Source: CAYTGR01 sp964437445
GTDB taxonomy: Bacteria > Chloroflexota > Anaerolineae > B4-G1 > SLSP01
Direction of reading: 5' to 3'
Length of the DNA stretch: 64,000 nt
Assembly (NCBI GenBank): GCA_964437445.1
Contig: CAYTGR010000003.1
Location: 1 to 64,000 of the forward strand
Every line of letters begins with the position of its first letter. The first letter of the stretch is position 1. Position numbers and translations under genes: made by a program. Below are positions 15,079 to 23,452 of the stretch, in pieces. The notes under the pieces were generated by a model. That model saw nothing but the letters and a program-made list of their open reading frames with translations. It made no database searches and was not told the origin of the DNA.

Positions 15079-17589
15079 CTACATGCGGTGCGCCTCGCGC
15101 GCGATGATCTCGTCCTGCAACTCTTTGCCGATGCTGGTGAAGTAGGCGTTGTAGCCGGTGACGCGGACGAGCAGGTGGCGGTACTGTTCCGGGTGGCGTT
15201 GGGCGTCGCGCAGCAGCTCGGCGTCAATCAAGTTGATCTGCAAAGCCGTCCCGCCGTTTTCCACGTAACTCCGCAGGAAGGCCTTGAATTTGGCCCGGTG
15301 CTCCGGGTCGCGTAGCAGTGCCGGGCTAAAGGTCATGGTGTGGCTGCCACCGTTGGGCAGGAGGTTGACAAATCCCTCCCACGGGCCGGTGGGGCTTTTG
15401 CCGCCCAGCACTTTGCCCACCGAGTTGACGTTGGCCGTCGGTCCCTGGCTGTCGGCCCCGTTGGAGGGACAGAGGGCATTGGAGAGGAATTTGCCCCGGG
15501 GCCGGCCGTCGGGACTGGCCGGCAGGATGAAGCTGTCGGCGATCCAGTAATTCCAGCTTAGCATCCCAGGGCGGAATTGCCGGTGGGTGGCCTGGGTCTG
15601 GTAGCGCCAGGTTTCCCCGGTCCACAGTTCCATCACCTGCCGGGCCAGCGCGTCGGCAGTGTCGTCGTCACGGCCATACTTGGGCGCTTTGTGCAGCGCG
15701 CGAGCCTGCAGGATCTCATGCCCCTCCCAGTTATCCCGCAGGGCCTGGAGCAACTCGGCCATCGTGCAGAGCTTTTGCTCAAAGACCAGATAGCGAATCG
15801 CCAGCAGCGAATCCACGGTGGTGGCATAGGTGACGGCCTCAAGGGTGACGTAGTTGAGCTCGGCCCCGCCCTGGTTGATATCCAGCCCGCGCTCGGCGCA
15901 GCCCCGCACCAGGCACGACAGGTAGGGCGTCGGCGAGAAGCGGGCGCGGATGGCCTCCGTCCGTTCGTAGAGCGCCACAATCTGCTGGATGATAAAGCGG
16001 GTCTGCGCCGCGTAGGCCTCCCAGAACTGCTCCCAGGTCGTGAAGGTGGTGGGATCGCCGGTATCCGGGCCCCAACGCCGGCGCGGCTCGGGCTGGCCGG
16101 TCATGGGATCGGTGAAGGGCAGCAGGTCGTAGCCGCCGGTCAGTGCCAGTTCCACGGCCTTGAGCAGGTTCAGGTTGCAGTCCACCGTGCCGGAGCGGTC
16201 GTTGCCCTGCATGGTGTTCTCCAGACAGCCGACCGGCGCATAATCCCACACGTTCTCCGGTGTGATCAGCCGGCCGGCGGCGGAGCGCTCGGCCTGCAGC
16301 AACATACCCGCCATGGAGCGCTCGTCAAAGTTGAGCAGGAACGGCGCGCCCTGGCTGGAGGCGATCATCTCCACCACCCTGTCCAGCAGCGCGTCGGGAC
16401 TGCGGCGGTGCAGGCGGACGTTGGGCTTGGGCTCTAAGATGGGGGAGAGCTCGTCAATGACCTCCAGGATGGCGTAGGTCAGGTCGTTGGTCAGGTCCAC
16501 GCCGCCGGGACCGCAGCCGGAGAGGGTGATCAACTGCCCGTAGCCGGCCGTGATCCCCTGGTTGCCGCCGGTGCGAATCATGGCGTCGTAGGCGGTGTTG
16601 CAGTGGAGCCAGAAGCATTTCAGGATCTCCTTGCCGAATTCCCGATCCATCCCGGCCGCCAGCGAACGTTCCCAAAAGGGGTAGAGATACTGGTCTATCC
16701 GGCCGAAGGAAGTGCCGGGGCCGGGGTAATTCTCGTCGGCCATGACGAGCATGTGCGTGAGCCAGAGGGCCTGCACGGCCTCCCAGAAGGTCGCGGCCGG
16801 TTCCCAGGGGACGCGCTGGAGGATAGCGGCCAGCTGTTCCAGCTCGGCGCGGCGGACAGGGTCGGCTTCCTGGGCGGCCTGCGCGGCACAGCGTTGGGCG
16901 TAGCCGGCGGCAACGTCGCGCGCCGTTGTGGCGGCGGTCCGCATGGCGCGCAGCTGGGCGCCGCGCGGCCCGCGCTGCTCGGCGGGCGAGAGGGCCGCGT
17001 AACGGGCCTCCAGGTCGGCGTGAATGGATTTCCAGCCCTCCCGCAGGACGCGCGGATAGTCGGGGATGAGATGGCCGCCCGTCGCGCCGGCGTTGCCGTA
17101 GCCGTGGTTGTGGAACCACTGGATAGCGGCGCGGGTCCCTTTTTTGCTGTCTACCAGCCTGAGATACTCGCGCGCTTCCGCCTGGGTAAGGCAGGTGGAG
17201 GTCATGACGTTAAACCGCGCGCCGGCCAGCAGGTCGCCGGGCAGGAGCTCCTGGGGCAGATAGTGGACCAGCACCTCACGGTTGAACCAGGCCTTGCGTT
17301 CCGGGATGCTCCAGCTCCAGAAGTCGGGCGGGAGCCGGACCGGTTGTGCGGTCTGTTTGAAGGCCGACCGGAAGGTGCGGAAGAAGGCGTAGGTCTCCGG
17401 CACGATGTAGAAATTGAGCTCTTCATACTGGAAGTCCCACGGTGTCCCTGTTGTCCAGGCTGTGAACTCGTTGTTCCACGCCCGGCGCACGCCCTGGAAG
17501 TAATAGTCGCGCAGCCATTGGATGCGGGGCGAGAGGTTGTGTGGGGTCTTAATCTGATAACGTGGGGTGACCTGGATTGCTTCAGCCAT
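15079..17589 (-). CDS. Glycyl radical enzyme of unassigned specificity
   Basis: 836 residues of the PFL-like family. The C-terminal glycyl radical motif is RVTGYNAYF with Gly812; the active-site thiyl cysteine is Cys455 in WDYAPVGCLENTMQG. Cys-x-Glu (Cys455, Glu457) is the arrangement seen in glycerol/propanediol dehydratases, choline lyase and arylacetate decarboxylases, and differs from the adjacent cysteine pair of pyruvate formate-lyase. I infer an eliminase or decarboxylase on a small organic substrate, but the rest of the active site (FNVMTSTCLT, HNHGYGNAGATGGH) does not match a subgroup I can name. No microcompartment genes are nearby. GGAGG precedes the ATG, which overlaps the regulator stop by 8 nt. 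The enzyme is oxygen-sensitive, implying an anaerobic phase. Confidence 0.9.
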   Translation of the reverse strand: MAEAIQVTPRYQIKTPHNLSPRIQWLRDYYFQGVRRAWNNEFTAWTTGTPWDFQYEELNFYIVPETYAFFRTFRSAFKQTAQPVRLPPDFWSWSIPERKAWFNREVLVHYLPQELLPGDLLAGARFNVMTSTCLTQAEAREYLRLVDSKKGTRAAIQWFHNHGYGNAGATGGHLIPDYPRVLREGWKSIHADLEARYAALSPAEQRGPRGAQLRAMRTAATTARDVAAGYAQRCAAQAAQEADPVRRAELEQLAAILQRVPWEPAATFWEAVQALWLTHMLVMADENYPGPGTSFGRIDQYLYPFWERSLAAGMDREFGKEILKCFWLHCNTAYDAMIRTGGNQGITAGYGQLITLSGCGPGGVDLTNDLTYAILEVIDELSPILEPKPNVRLHRRSPDALLDRVVEMIASSQGAPFLLNFDERSMAGMLLQAERSAAGRLITPENVWDYAPVGCLENTMQGNDRSGTVDCNLNLLKAVELALTGGYDLLPFTDPMTGQPEPRRRWGPDTGDPTTFTTWEQFWEAYAAQTRFIIQQIVALYERTEAIRARFSPTPYLSCLVRGCAERGLDINQGGAELNYVTLEAVTYATTVDSLLAIRYLVFEQKLCTMAELLQALRDNWEGHEILQARALHKAPKYGRDDDTADALARQVMELWTGETWRYQTQATHRQFRPGMLSWNYWIADSFILPASPDGRPRGKFLSNALCPSNGADSQGPTANVNSVGKVLGGKSPTGPWEGFVNLLPNGGSHTMTFSPALLRDPEHRAKFKAFLRSYVENGGTALQINLIDAELLRDAQRHPEQYRHLLVRVTGYNAYFTSIGKELQDEIIAREAHRM

Positions 17590-18322
17590 TGGATACCTCC
17601 TGTAAATGGCGCGCGCCGTGTTCCAGCATTTCCACCATGATCGCTGAGGCGGCGGCGCTCTCTTGGGCCGTCAGGGCGGCCACCAGGCGGCGGTGGAAGT
17701 CAAACACTTCATCCACAACCGGACTGGCGCGGTAACGGGTGAAGAAGCGACGGGTCAGGTTGGTGTAAACCCCTTTGATGGAGTTCATGATCAGGGCGTA
17801 GAGGGTGTTGCCGGAGGCTAACGCCACTTGCAAATGGAGCGCAAAGTCCAGTTCCACCAGCGCCGTCGCATCCTGGCGGTCGGCTTGCGCCTCGGCCGCC
17901 AACAGCGCCTCCAGCTGCTGGAGCTGCGCCGGGCTGCGCTGGAGGGCGGCCAGACGTGCGGTTTCGGCCTCCAGCAGCAGGCGCATGGCGAGCAGTCCCT
18001 GGATCAGGTCGGGGGCCAGGGCCCCTTCGTGGTAGGCCAGCAGCGAGGAGAGCAGCGCACAGGAGCCTTGCGTGCGGAAGTCGTTGACGTAGACCCCTTT
18101 ACGCGGCAGGATTTCCACCAGCCCTTTCGCGGCCAGCTCTACCAGCGCCTGATGGAGCACCGGGCGGCTCACGGCCAGCTGCGCGGCCAGGTCGCGCTCG
18201 GAGGGCAGCCGTTGGCCGGCCTGGAGCTCGCCGGAGAGGATCAGCTCTTCTAAACGGTGGACACAGGCCTCTTTCAGGCTGGGCACGGCCAGCGGCCCCC
18301 AGGCGATAGGTCTCTCGCTCAA
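17582..18322 (-). CDS. GntR-family regulator, FadR/FCD subfamily
   Basis: 246 residues. An N-terminal winged helix (residues 14-80: LPSERDLAAQLAVSRPVLHQ, LVEILPRKGVYVNDF) is followed by an all-helical FCD ligand-binding domain (ELDFALHLQVALASGN, VFDFHRRLVAALTA). FCD regulators usually repress and respond to carboxylic acids or their CoA esters. The start codon is TTG at 18322 with GAGGG upstream; a nearby ATG is out of frame and closed by TGA. It is the first gene of the glycyl radical operon, so autoregulation is expected, and a matching operator (18414-18424) lies just downstream of the promoter. Confidence 0.9.
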   Translation of the reverse strand: MSERPIAWGPLAVPSLKEACVHRLEELILSGELQAGQRLPSERDLAAQLAVSRPVLHQALVELAAKGLVEILPRKGVYVNDFRTQGSCALLSSLLAYHEGALAPDLIQGLLAMRLLLEAETARLAALQRSPAQLQQLEALLAAEAQADRQDATALVELDFALHLQVALASGNTLYALIMNSIKGVYTNLTRRFFTRYRASPVVDEVFDFHRRLVAALTAQESAAASAIMVEMLEHGARHLQEVSNG

Positions 18323-18413
18323 CGGATCATCCCTCGCGCCATGATGGGTAAAACGCAGTTTCGGGTTCCGGCCGTGACGGGTGGGGTGAGGGGGTAGGAA
18401 AGGAAATGCAATC

Positions 18414-18424
18414 TGGTAAAACCA
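18414..18424. promoter_or_regulatory. FadR-type operator TGGTAAAACCA
   Basis: A perfect 4-3-4 palindrome TGGT-AAA-ACCA, matching the TNGTNNNACNA consensus known for the FadR subfamily. It sits 16-26 bp downstream of the -10 box (18440-18445) of the glycyl radical operon promoter, where a bound repressor would block transcription. The encoded first gene is a FadR-type regulator. Confidence 0.75.
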
Positions 18425-18439
18425 CCTGCCACTTTAAGT

Positions 18440-18468
18440 ATTATAGGAGATTTGGGGGCGGAAGTCAA
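18440..18468 (-). promoter_or_regulatory. Promoter of the glycyl radical operon
   Basis: On the minus strand: TTGACT (18463-18468), 17-bp spacer, TATAAT (18440-18445). This is close to the sigma70 consensus. Transcription would start near 18433 and run into the TTG of the GntR gene about 110 bp later. Confidence 0.8.
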
Positions 18469-18637
18469 GCGGCAAAATGGGGTTTTTTGCCCCTCGTTGC
18501 GACAATCCTGCGACACTTCGGTGATACTGCCGCGACAGCCGCCGGGTATGCTTACAGGTGATCACAGACGACTGATCACAGGCTACGGCAACGAGCAGCC
18601 GTCATGGTTCAAAGCATCACATAAAGGAGCTAAATCT

Positions 18638-20122
18638 ATGTCGTATCGTTTAGGGCTGGCGTTGGGCTGCGTGTTAATTGTCATCGGGTTATGGGTGGGG
18701 TCGTTGGCAGGTGTACCGGCACAAGCCGCCGTGCCCTCGAATCTATCCACGGTTGACGCCTACCTTCAGGAGCAGGTGCAGGCACAGCATTTCCCCGGCC
18801 TGGCGGTGGCGATTGTACAAGGCGATCAGCCGATTCTCGTGCGCGGATACGGTGAGGCCGGCTCGGGCCGCCCGATGACGACTCAGACGCAGTTTTACCT
18901 CGGTTCGGTGACCAAATCGTTCACTGCGCTGGCCGTGATGCAGCTGGTGGAGCAGGGCAGGCTGGACCTGGACGCACCGGTTCAGCGCTACCTGCCCTGG
19001 TTCCAGGTGGCCGATTCGCAGGCTTCGGCGCAGATCACCGTGCGCCATCTGCTCAACCAGACCAGTGGCCTGAGCGAAGCGACCGATCCGGGCGCGAACC
19101 GCTACGCACCTACGCTGACCGAGCAGGTACGTCTCCTGCAGCAGGCTCCGCTCGCTGCGCCGGTGGGCAGCCGCTTCCAGTATGACAGCCAGAACTATCG
19201 TGTGCTGGGACTCCTGATTGAGCAGGTGAGCGGCCAACCCTACGGGGAATATCTGCACGATCACGTCTTCAATCCGTTGGGTATGGCGCATACCGTGGCC
19301 GATCCGACCGCCGCGTCCGAGCTGGCGCAAGGGTACGGCCAGGCGTTCGGCATTGCCCTCCCGCGCCAGCAGGTTTTCCGTCCGGGCGCACTCCCTTCGG
19401 GTTACCTCATCTCCAGTGCTGAGGAAATGGCGCATTACTTGATCGCCCTACTCAATGAGGGGCAGTACAACGGTCAATCTATTGTCCGGCCTGACACATT
19501 GCGCCAGATGTTAACCCCGCCCGTTGAGGTGGAAAGCGATTACGGCATGGGCTGGGTGGTTACAGAATCGTCGGACGGCATCCAGGTGATTTATCACACC
19601 GGGGCGTTGGAAAATTTCTACACGGCCGTCATGCTCTTGCCGGAACAGCAGATCGGTTTTGCGTTGCTCTGCAATCAAAACAGCCTGTTCCAGATGTTGA
19701 CTGGTCATGACGCGGTGATGATCGGCCTGGCCAATTTGTTGGTCGGCGATCCTGTGCCCGCGTCAGGTACGTTGGACTGGTTGAACTGGCTGCTGGCAGG
19801 GCTGGCGGCCTTGAGCGTGCTGATTGCTTTGGCCCTGCTCTGGCGGCTGCCCCGGTGGGCGATGCGTGCCGCGCGCCGGCCGCGCCTGTTGCAATGGGCC
19901 GCCGTGCTGTTGAATTTGGCGCTGCCGGTGGCTGTCCTCTTGTTCCTGCCGCGATTGCTGGGGATGGTGCTGGGTGGCGGCACAGGTACCTGGTCGGAGT
20001 TCTACGGCCTGCTGCCGGATATAGCGCTCTGGCTGCTGACGTTGAGCGGGTTGGGGCTGATACGTGCCGTGGCACAGGGAGGGCTGCTGATGCGTCGGCG
20101 GTCACGGTTCTTTGGGGCGTAG
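18638..20122 (+). CDS. Membrane-anchored serine hydrolase (beta-lactamase/DD-peptidase fold)
   Basis: 494 residues. An N-terminal signal or anchor helix (residues 4-30) is followed by an extracytoplasmic class C beta-lactamase-like domain: the SxxK motif Ser90-V-T-Lys93 (LGSVTKSFTAL), a Tyr182 motif in FQYDSQNYRVLG where the usual Y-x-N reads Y-D-S, and HTG in YHTGALENF in place of KTG. The C-terminal 110 residues hold three hydrophobic segments that anchor it. Such proteins are usually esterases or peptidases rather than true beta-lactamases. AAAGGAG before the ATG fixes the start; an upstream in-frame extension has no SD. It is transcribed divergently from the glycyl radical operon. Confidence 0.85.
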   Translation: MSYRLGLALGCVLIVIGLWVGSLAGVPAQAAVPSNLSTVDAYLQEQVQAQHFPGLAVAIVQGDQPILVRGYGEAGSGRPMTTQTQFYLGSVTKSFTALAVMQLVEQGRLDLDAPVQRYLPWFQVADSQASAQITVRHLLNQTSGLSEATDPGANRYAPTLTEQVRLLQQAPLAAPVGSRFQYDSQNYRVLGLLIEQVSGQPYGEYLHDHVFNPLGMAHTVADPTAASELAQGYGQAFGIALPRQQVFRPGALPSGYLISSAEEMAHYLIALLNEGQYNGQSIVRPDTLRQMLTPPVEVESDYGMGWVVTESSDGIQVIYHTGALENFYTAVMLLPEQQIGFALLCNQNSLFQMLTGHDAVMIGLANLLVGDPVPASGTLDWLNWLLAGLAALSVLIALALLWRLPRWAMRAARRPRLLQWAAVLLNLALPVAVLLFLPRLLGMVLGGGTGTWSEFYGLLPDIALWLLTLSGLGLIRAVAQGGLLMRRRSRFFGA

Positions 20123-20173
20123 CCCGTGACTGTGCAATAACACAACGATTAGATTGTTGCGGAGGAACCTGCT

Positions 20174-20362
20174 ATGAATCAACCTGCCACGATTGCCATG
20201 GATTGGGTGCCGGCCTTCGGGCCAAGCACTGCTGTGCTGGATATGGAAACTGTACTCAGCTGCTCGCTGCTGATCTGGTTGCTCGCCAGACTGCTGCCCG
20301 CTGCAACAAATTACGTTTGCAACTCACTGATTGACTCAGTCTCAGTGATGAAGACGCATTGA
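20174..20362 (+). CDS. Possible small membrane protein, 62 aa
   Basis: A short frame with a good GGAGGA seven bases before its ATG, between the serine hydrolase and the Tat-exported protein. The middle contains one hydrophobic stretch (VLSCSLLIWLLARLLP). No family is recognised. The SD and spacing are the main support; it could also be a relic. The rest of the 20123-20513 interval holds a GTGAGCA heptamer array and no other gene. Confidence 0.35.
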   Translation: MNQPATIAMDWVPAFGPSTAVLDMETVLSCSLLIWLLARLLPAATNYVCNSLIDSVSVMKTH

Positions 20363-20416
20363 CCATTCTCAAAGGAATTCTCCACGAGCTGGCGTTTATC
20401 AGTGGGGGATAAAAAT

Positions 20417-20437
20417 GTGAGCAGTGAGCGGTGAGCA
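20417..20437. repeat. Heptamer array (GTGAGCA type)
   Basis: Three units in register: GTGAGCA, GTGAGCG, GTGAGCA, followed by a degenerate GGAAACA. This is the reverse-strand equivalent of the CTCACTG-type arrays. Confidence 0.5.
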
Positions 20438-20513
20438 GGAAACAGGAACTTCTACCTGTTGCTCTCTGCTCACCACTTAACTGGTTTCTATACTTCAAGG
20501 AAGAGGAGCATCT

Positions 20514-21335
20514 ATGAATCGCATTACACGCCGGGAATTTTTACGACTTTCTCTCGCCGGGTTGGGAGTGACGGCGGCCGTTGCTGGCGGCTACCACTTC
20601 CTGGGACCGGAACGGTTGCCGGACGACGGCACGGCTGCGACCTACTATGGGGCGCGCCAGGAGAAGTTCCTGCAGGAGTTCAGCGCCACGTTAGAGTATC
20701 TCCGCACGGCGCTCGCTGCCCACTATACCCCTGCCTTTGCCGACACGGTAGTTGCGGAGACGTTACCGTTGGCCGGCACGCTGATGCTCGCCGTGCCCTA
20801 CATTGGCGGTGACGCTAATGAGCTGACCAGCAACCTGGTCCAATCGGCCGGCGCGCTGGCTTATTACCAGGTGATGAAAACGCACGGCAAGTCATTACCG
20901 GAGATCGGCCAGATTCTTTACGAAGGCTTTGACGCCCAAATGGCCGCGACGCCCGGTCTGGTCTCCGGTTTCATGGGGGCGGCCCAGTCGTTAGGGCTGA
21001 CCGGGCAGCAGGTCAAGCACGACGCCGTCATCTCGCAGCAACGACAGTACCCGGAAGATTGGGTCTTCACTTACGTGGCGGGCGACGGCGTGGCCTTTGA
21101 TTGGGGGGTGGATTATACGGAGTGTGGCGTCTGCAAGTTTTACCACGCGCAGGGTGCCGACGAGTTCACGCCTTACCTGTGCCAGCTGGACTTTCCGATA
21201 AGCCGCGCTTTCAAGATGGGGTTGCAGCGTACTGAGACACTCGCGCAGGGCGGTCGGCGCTGCGACTTCCGCTACAAGGCCGGGCGCGAGACCCCCTCCG
21301 GCTGGCCGCCGCCGTTCTGGAAGGATGAAGGATGA
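20514..21335 (+). CDS. Tat-exported ATC-hydrolase-like protein
   Basis: 273 residues. The N terminus carries a twin-arginine signal (TRREFLRLSLAGLGVTAAVAGG). The C-terminal half has the pattern of the L-2-amino-thiazoline-4-carboxylate hydrolase family: WGVDYTECGVCKFYHAQGA, a YLCQLDFPISRAF segment, then LAQGGRRCDFRYK near the end, with conserved cysteines in ECGVCKF and RRCDF. In the founding enzyme this family opens a thiazoline ring in cysteine formation; most members are uncharacterised. Export by Tat suggests the protein folds with or without cofactor in the cytoplasm before secretion. AAGAGGAG precedes the ATG. Confidence 0.7.
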   Translation: MNRITRREFLRLSLAGLGVTAAVAGGYHFLGPERLPDDGTAATYYGARQEKFLQEFSATLEYLRTALAAHYTPAFADTVVAETLPLAGTLMLAVPYIGGDANELTSNLVQSAGALAYYQVMKTHGKSLPEIGQILYEGFDAQMAATPGLVSGFMGAAQSLGLTGQQVKHDAVISQQRQYPEDWVFTYVAGDGVAFDWGVDYTECGVCKFYHAQGADEFTPYLCQLDFPISRAFKMGLQRTETLAQGGRRCDFRYKAGRETPSGWPPPFWKDEG

Positions 21336-21396
21336 GGGAGGAAGACGGAAAAGCAGGAGGGATAGGGAACAGGGAGATTTAGGAAACAGCTTCACT

Positions 21397-21438
21397 GCTG
21401 ATGGCTGATGGCTGATGGCTGATGGCTGACGGCTGATT
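21397..21438. repeat. Heptamer array (GCTGATG type)
   Basis: Six units: GCTGATG four times, then GCTGACG and GCTGATT. It is the reverse complement of the CAGCCAT array at 27077-27132. It lies just upstream of the ABC transporter genes. Confidence 0.75.
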
Positions 21439-21474
21439 GTTGATTCGTTGACTCGCTAATTCAAGGAGCATCTC

Positions 21475-22380
21475 ATGACCGATTTGATCATCTCTACTGC
21501 CGGCCTGACCCGCCGGTTTGGTAACTTGACCGCCGTGGACGGCCTGGAACTGGCCGTGCCGCGCGGCAGCATCTATGGTTTCCTGGGACCGAACGGCGCT
21601 GGCAAAACCACCACCATCCGCCTGCTGTTGGGGCTGATTGAGCCGGATGCCGGCGCGGTACAACTCTTCGGCACACCGCTGGCCCGGCAGCGCTTGGCGC
21701 TGCTGCGCCGGGTTGGCGCGCTCGTGGAGACACCCTCCCTTTATCCGCACCTGACCGGTCGTGAAAATCTGGAGCTACTCCGCCAGTTGCGCAACACCAC
21801 CCGGGCCAACCTTAGCTACGTCTTGCACCTGGTTGGGCTGGAGGAGGCCGCCAACCGCCGCGTCAAAGAGTACTCTCTGGGGATGCGCCAGCGCCTGGGG
21901 CTGGCGTGCGCACTCTTGGGCGATCCCGAACTGCTGATTCTGGATGAACCGACCAACGGGCTGGACCCGGCCGGCATTTACGAGATGCGTGACTTCATCT
22001 GCCGCCTGCCGCACGAACTGGGGGTCACCGTTTTCCTCTCCAGCCATTTGCTCAACGAGGTGGAGCAGATGGCGACTCACATCGGCATCATCCAGGAGGG
22101 CCGGCTGCGCTTCCAAGGGACGCCCGAGGCGCTCCGTGCCCAGGTGGAGCAGCAGGTCGCGCTGGGCGTGGACCAACCGCAGCGGGCCAAAGAGCTGCTC
22201 AAGCAGGCCGGTTGGCAGGTCAAGAGCAACGGCGCGCACCGGATCGTGGTCGCTGCCAACGGCCAATCCGACGCAGCGCTCCTCAACGCGCAGCTGGTGC
22301 GCGGCGGAGTCAATGTCTATCACCTCAACCTGGAACAGCCGACATTGGAAGAGCTCTTCCTGCAAATGACGGGGATGTAA
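21475..22380 (+). CDS. ABC transporter ATP-binding protein, BcrA type
   Basis: 301 residues. Walker A is GPNGAGKTT (residues 38-46), the Q-loop region follows VGALVETPSLYPHLTGRENL, the signature is YSLGMRQRLGLA, Walker B is LLILDEPTNGLDP, and the switch histidine is in FLSSHLLNEVEQM. Residues 225-301 form the C-terminal extension typical of BcrA/DrrA-like ATPases that power export of antibiotics, lantibiotics or lipids. The permease gene at 22526 follows in the same direction after a heptamer array. The pair most likely forms a self-protection exporter; the substrate is unknown. Confidence 0.9.
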   Translation: MTDLIISTAGLTRRFGNLTAVDGLELAVPRGSIYGFLGPNGAGKTTTIRLLLGLIEPDAGAVQLFGTPLARQRLALLRRVGALVETPSLYPHLTGRENLELLRQLRNTTRANLSYVLHLVGLEEAANRRVKEYSLGMRQRLGLACALLGDPELLILDEPTNGLDPAGIYEMRDFICRLPHELGVTVFLSSHLLNEVEQMATHIGIIQEGRLRFQGTPEALRAQVEQQVALGVDQPQRAKELLKQAGWQVKSNGAHRIVVAANGQSDAALLNAQLVRGGVNVYHLNLEQPTLEELFLQMTGM

Positions 22381-22389
22381 GATCTAAAG

Positions 22390-22480
22390 TGTGAAACGTG
22401 AAACGTGAGGCGTGATACGTGAAACGTGAGGCGTGATACGTGAAGCGTGATACGTGATACGTGAAGCGTGAAACGTGAAG
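22390..22480. repeat. Heptamer array (CGTGARR type), 13 units
   Basis: Thirteen units in perfect 7-bp register (TGTGAAA, then CGTGAAA, CGTGAGG, CGTGATA and CGTGAAG variants) in the gap between the ABC ATPase and permease genes. Confidence 0.8.
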
Positions 22481-22525
22481 AATCACGAATCACTATTTCT
22501 GTTTTTTCTGTTTAAGGAGATTCCC

Positions 22526-23290
22526 ATGCTGACTTTATTTCGCGCGCTGAGCGCCGAGACATTGAAAACGAAACGGACCCTGGCTCTGTTGTTGACCTTT
22601 ATCGCACCGCTGGCGGTGGTGGCTTTGCAGACCATCATGCTACACCAGCGGGGGATTGAGTGGCTCAAAGGGGTGGAGCATAAGTGGTTCTGGTTCGCCG
22701 AGCAGGTCACCATTTTCTGGAGCTTGTTGATGCTGCCGCTTTTCATTACCTTGCAAACTTCGCTCCTGGCTCAGATAGAGCACAACCAGCGCGCCTGGAA
22801 GCAGCTCTTCGCCCAACCGCTGCCGCGCAGCGCCATCTATTTCGCCAAGCAGCTGGTCGCCATGCTGTTGATCGGGCTGAGCATCGTTCTGCTCTACGTC
22901 TTCACGGGCGTCAGTGGCCTGATAGTGGATGCTCTGGTGCCGGCGTTACAGCTGGGCCGGATCATCCCGTGGGGCGACTTTGCGCGCATGGCGCTGCTGC
23001 TCTACCTGAGCTCCTGGTTGCTGATCTCATTTCATACCTGGGTGGCGTTGCGCTGGCCGAGCTTCGTCGTCGCGTCGACGGTTGGGATCATCGCCACCGT
23101 TTGCGGCGTCGTGGTCAGCAGCTCCGACCAGTGGAGCAAACTCTATCCCTGGACGATGCCCGCCATGCTGGTCTACCAGTATTGCGAGCAGGGAACGCTG
23201 TGGTGGGGTCTCCTCACCGTCGGCTGTTTGGGGGGAGTGGTGGCGGCGCTCTTCGGCGCTTGGGACGTGACCGACCGCGACATATTGTAA
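22526..23290 (+). CDS. ABC-2 type permease
   Basis: 254 residues with about six hydrophobic helices and the N-terminal MLTLFRALSAETLKTKRTLAL segment typical of ABC-2 permeases of the lantibiotic-immunity (MutG/EpiG) kind. AAGGAG seven bases upstream of 22526 sets the start; the open frame extends upstream into the heptamer array but has no SD there. It pairs with the BcrA-type ATPase. Only one permease is visible, so the complex is probably a homodimer or has a partner elsewhere. Confidence 0.8.
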   Translation: MLTLFRALSAETLKTKRTLALLLTFIAPLAVVALQTIMLHQRGIEWLKGVEHKWFWFAEQVTIFWSLLMLPLFITLQTSLLAQIEHNQRAWKQLFAQPLPRSAIYFAKQLVAMLLIGLSIVLLYVFTGVSGLIVDALVPALQLGRIIPWGDFARMALLLYLSSWLLISFHTWVALRWPSFVVASTVGIIATVCGVVVSSSDQWSKLYPWTMPAMLVYQYCEQGTLWWGLLTVGCLGGVVAALFGAWDVTDRDIL

Positions 23291-23315
23291 CTGCCGGGCG
23301 TTGGGACAAGAAGGG

Positions 23316-23347
23316 GGGGCCTGGCGCGTTATGTGGCGCGAGGCCCC
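23316..23347. terminator. GC-rich hairpin between convergent genes
   Basis: GGGGCCTGGCGC (23316-23327) pairs with GCGCGAGGCCCC (23336-23347), with one mismatch and an 8-nt loop. It is placed between the converging permease gene and the 624-residue gene. There is no U-tract, so the call rests on position and stem. Confidence 0.45.
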
Positions 23348-23452
23348 TGAAGGTGTAAGCGCCTGTGCCCGGGTGATTGGACGATGGCGCTATTGCAGGT
23401 ATGCTCCGATCTTAATTGCCTGTCGGTATTTCTGGTAACTGGCAGGGCAGCG

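Larger units (their letters stand above)
18331..18637. other. Divergent control region
   Basis: This 307-bp stretch between the divergent GntR-led operon and the serine hydrolase has no gene. It contains the operon promoter and operator described separately. On the plus strand I see only the AAAGGAG of the hydrolase and no convincing promoter. Confidence 0.6.

Noticed and set aside
18638..20122. Antibiotic-resistance class C beta-lactamase
   Set aside because: The Y-x-N and KTG motifs are altered and the protein has a C-terminal membrane region, as in esterase/peptidase-like relatives.
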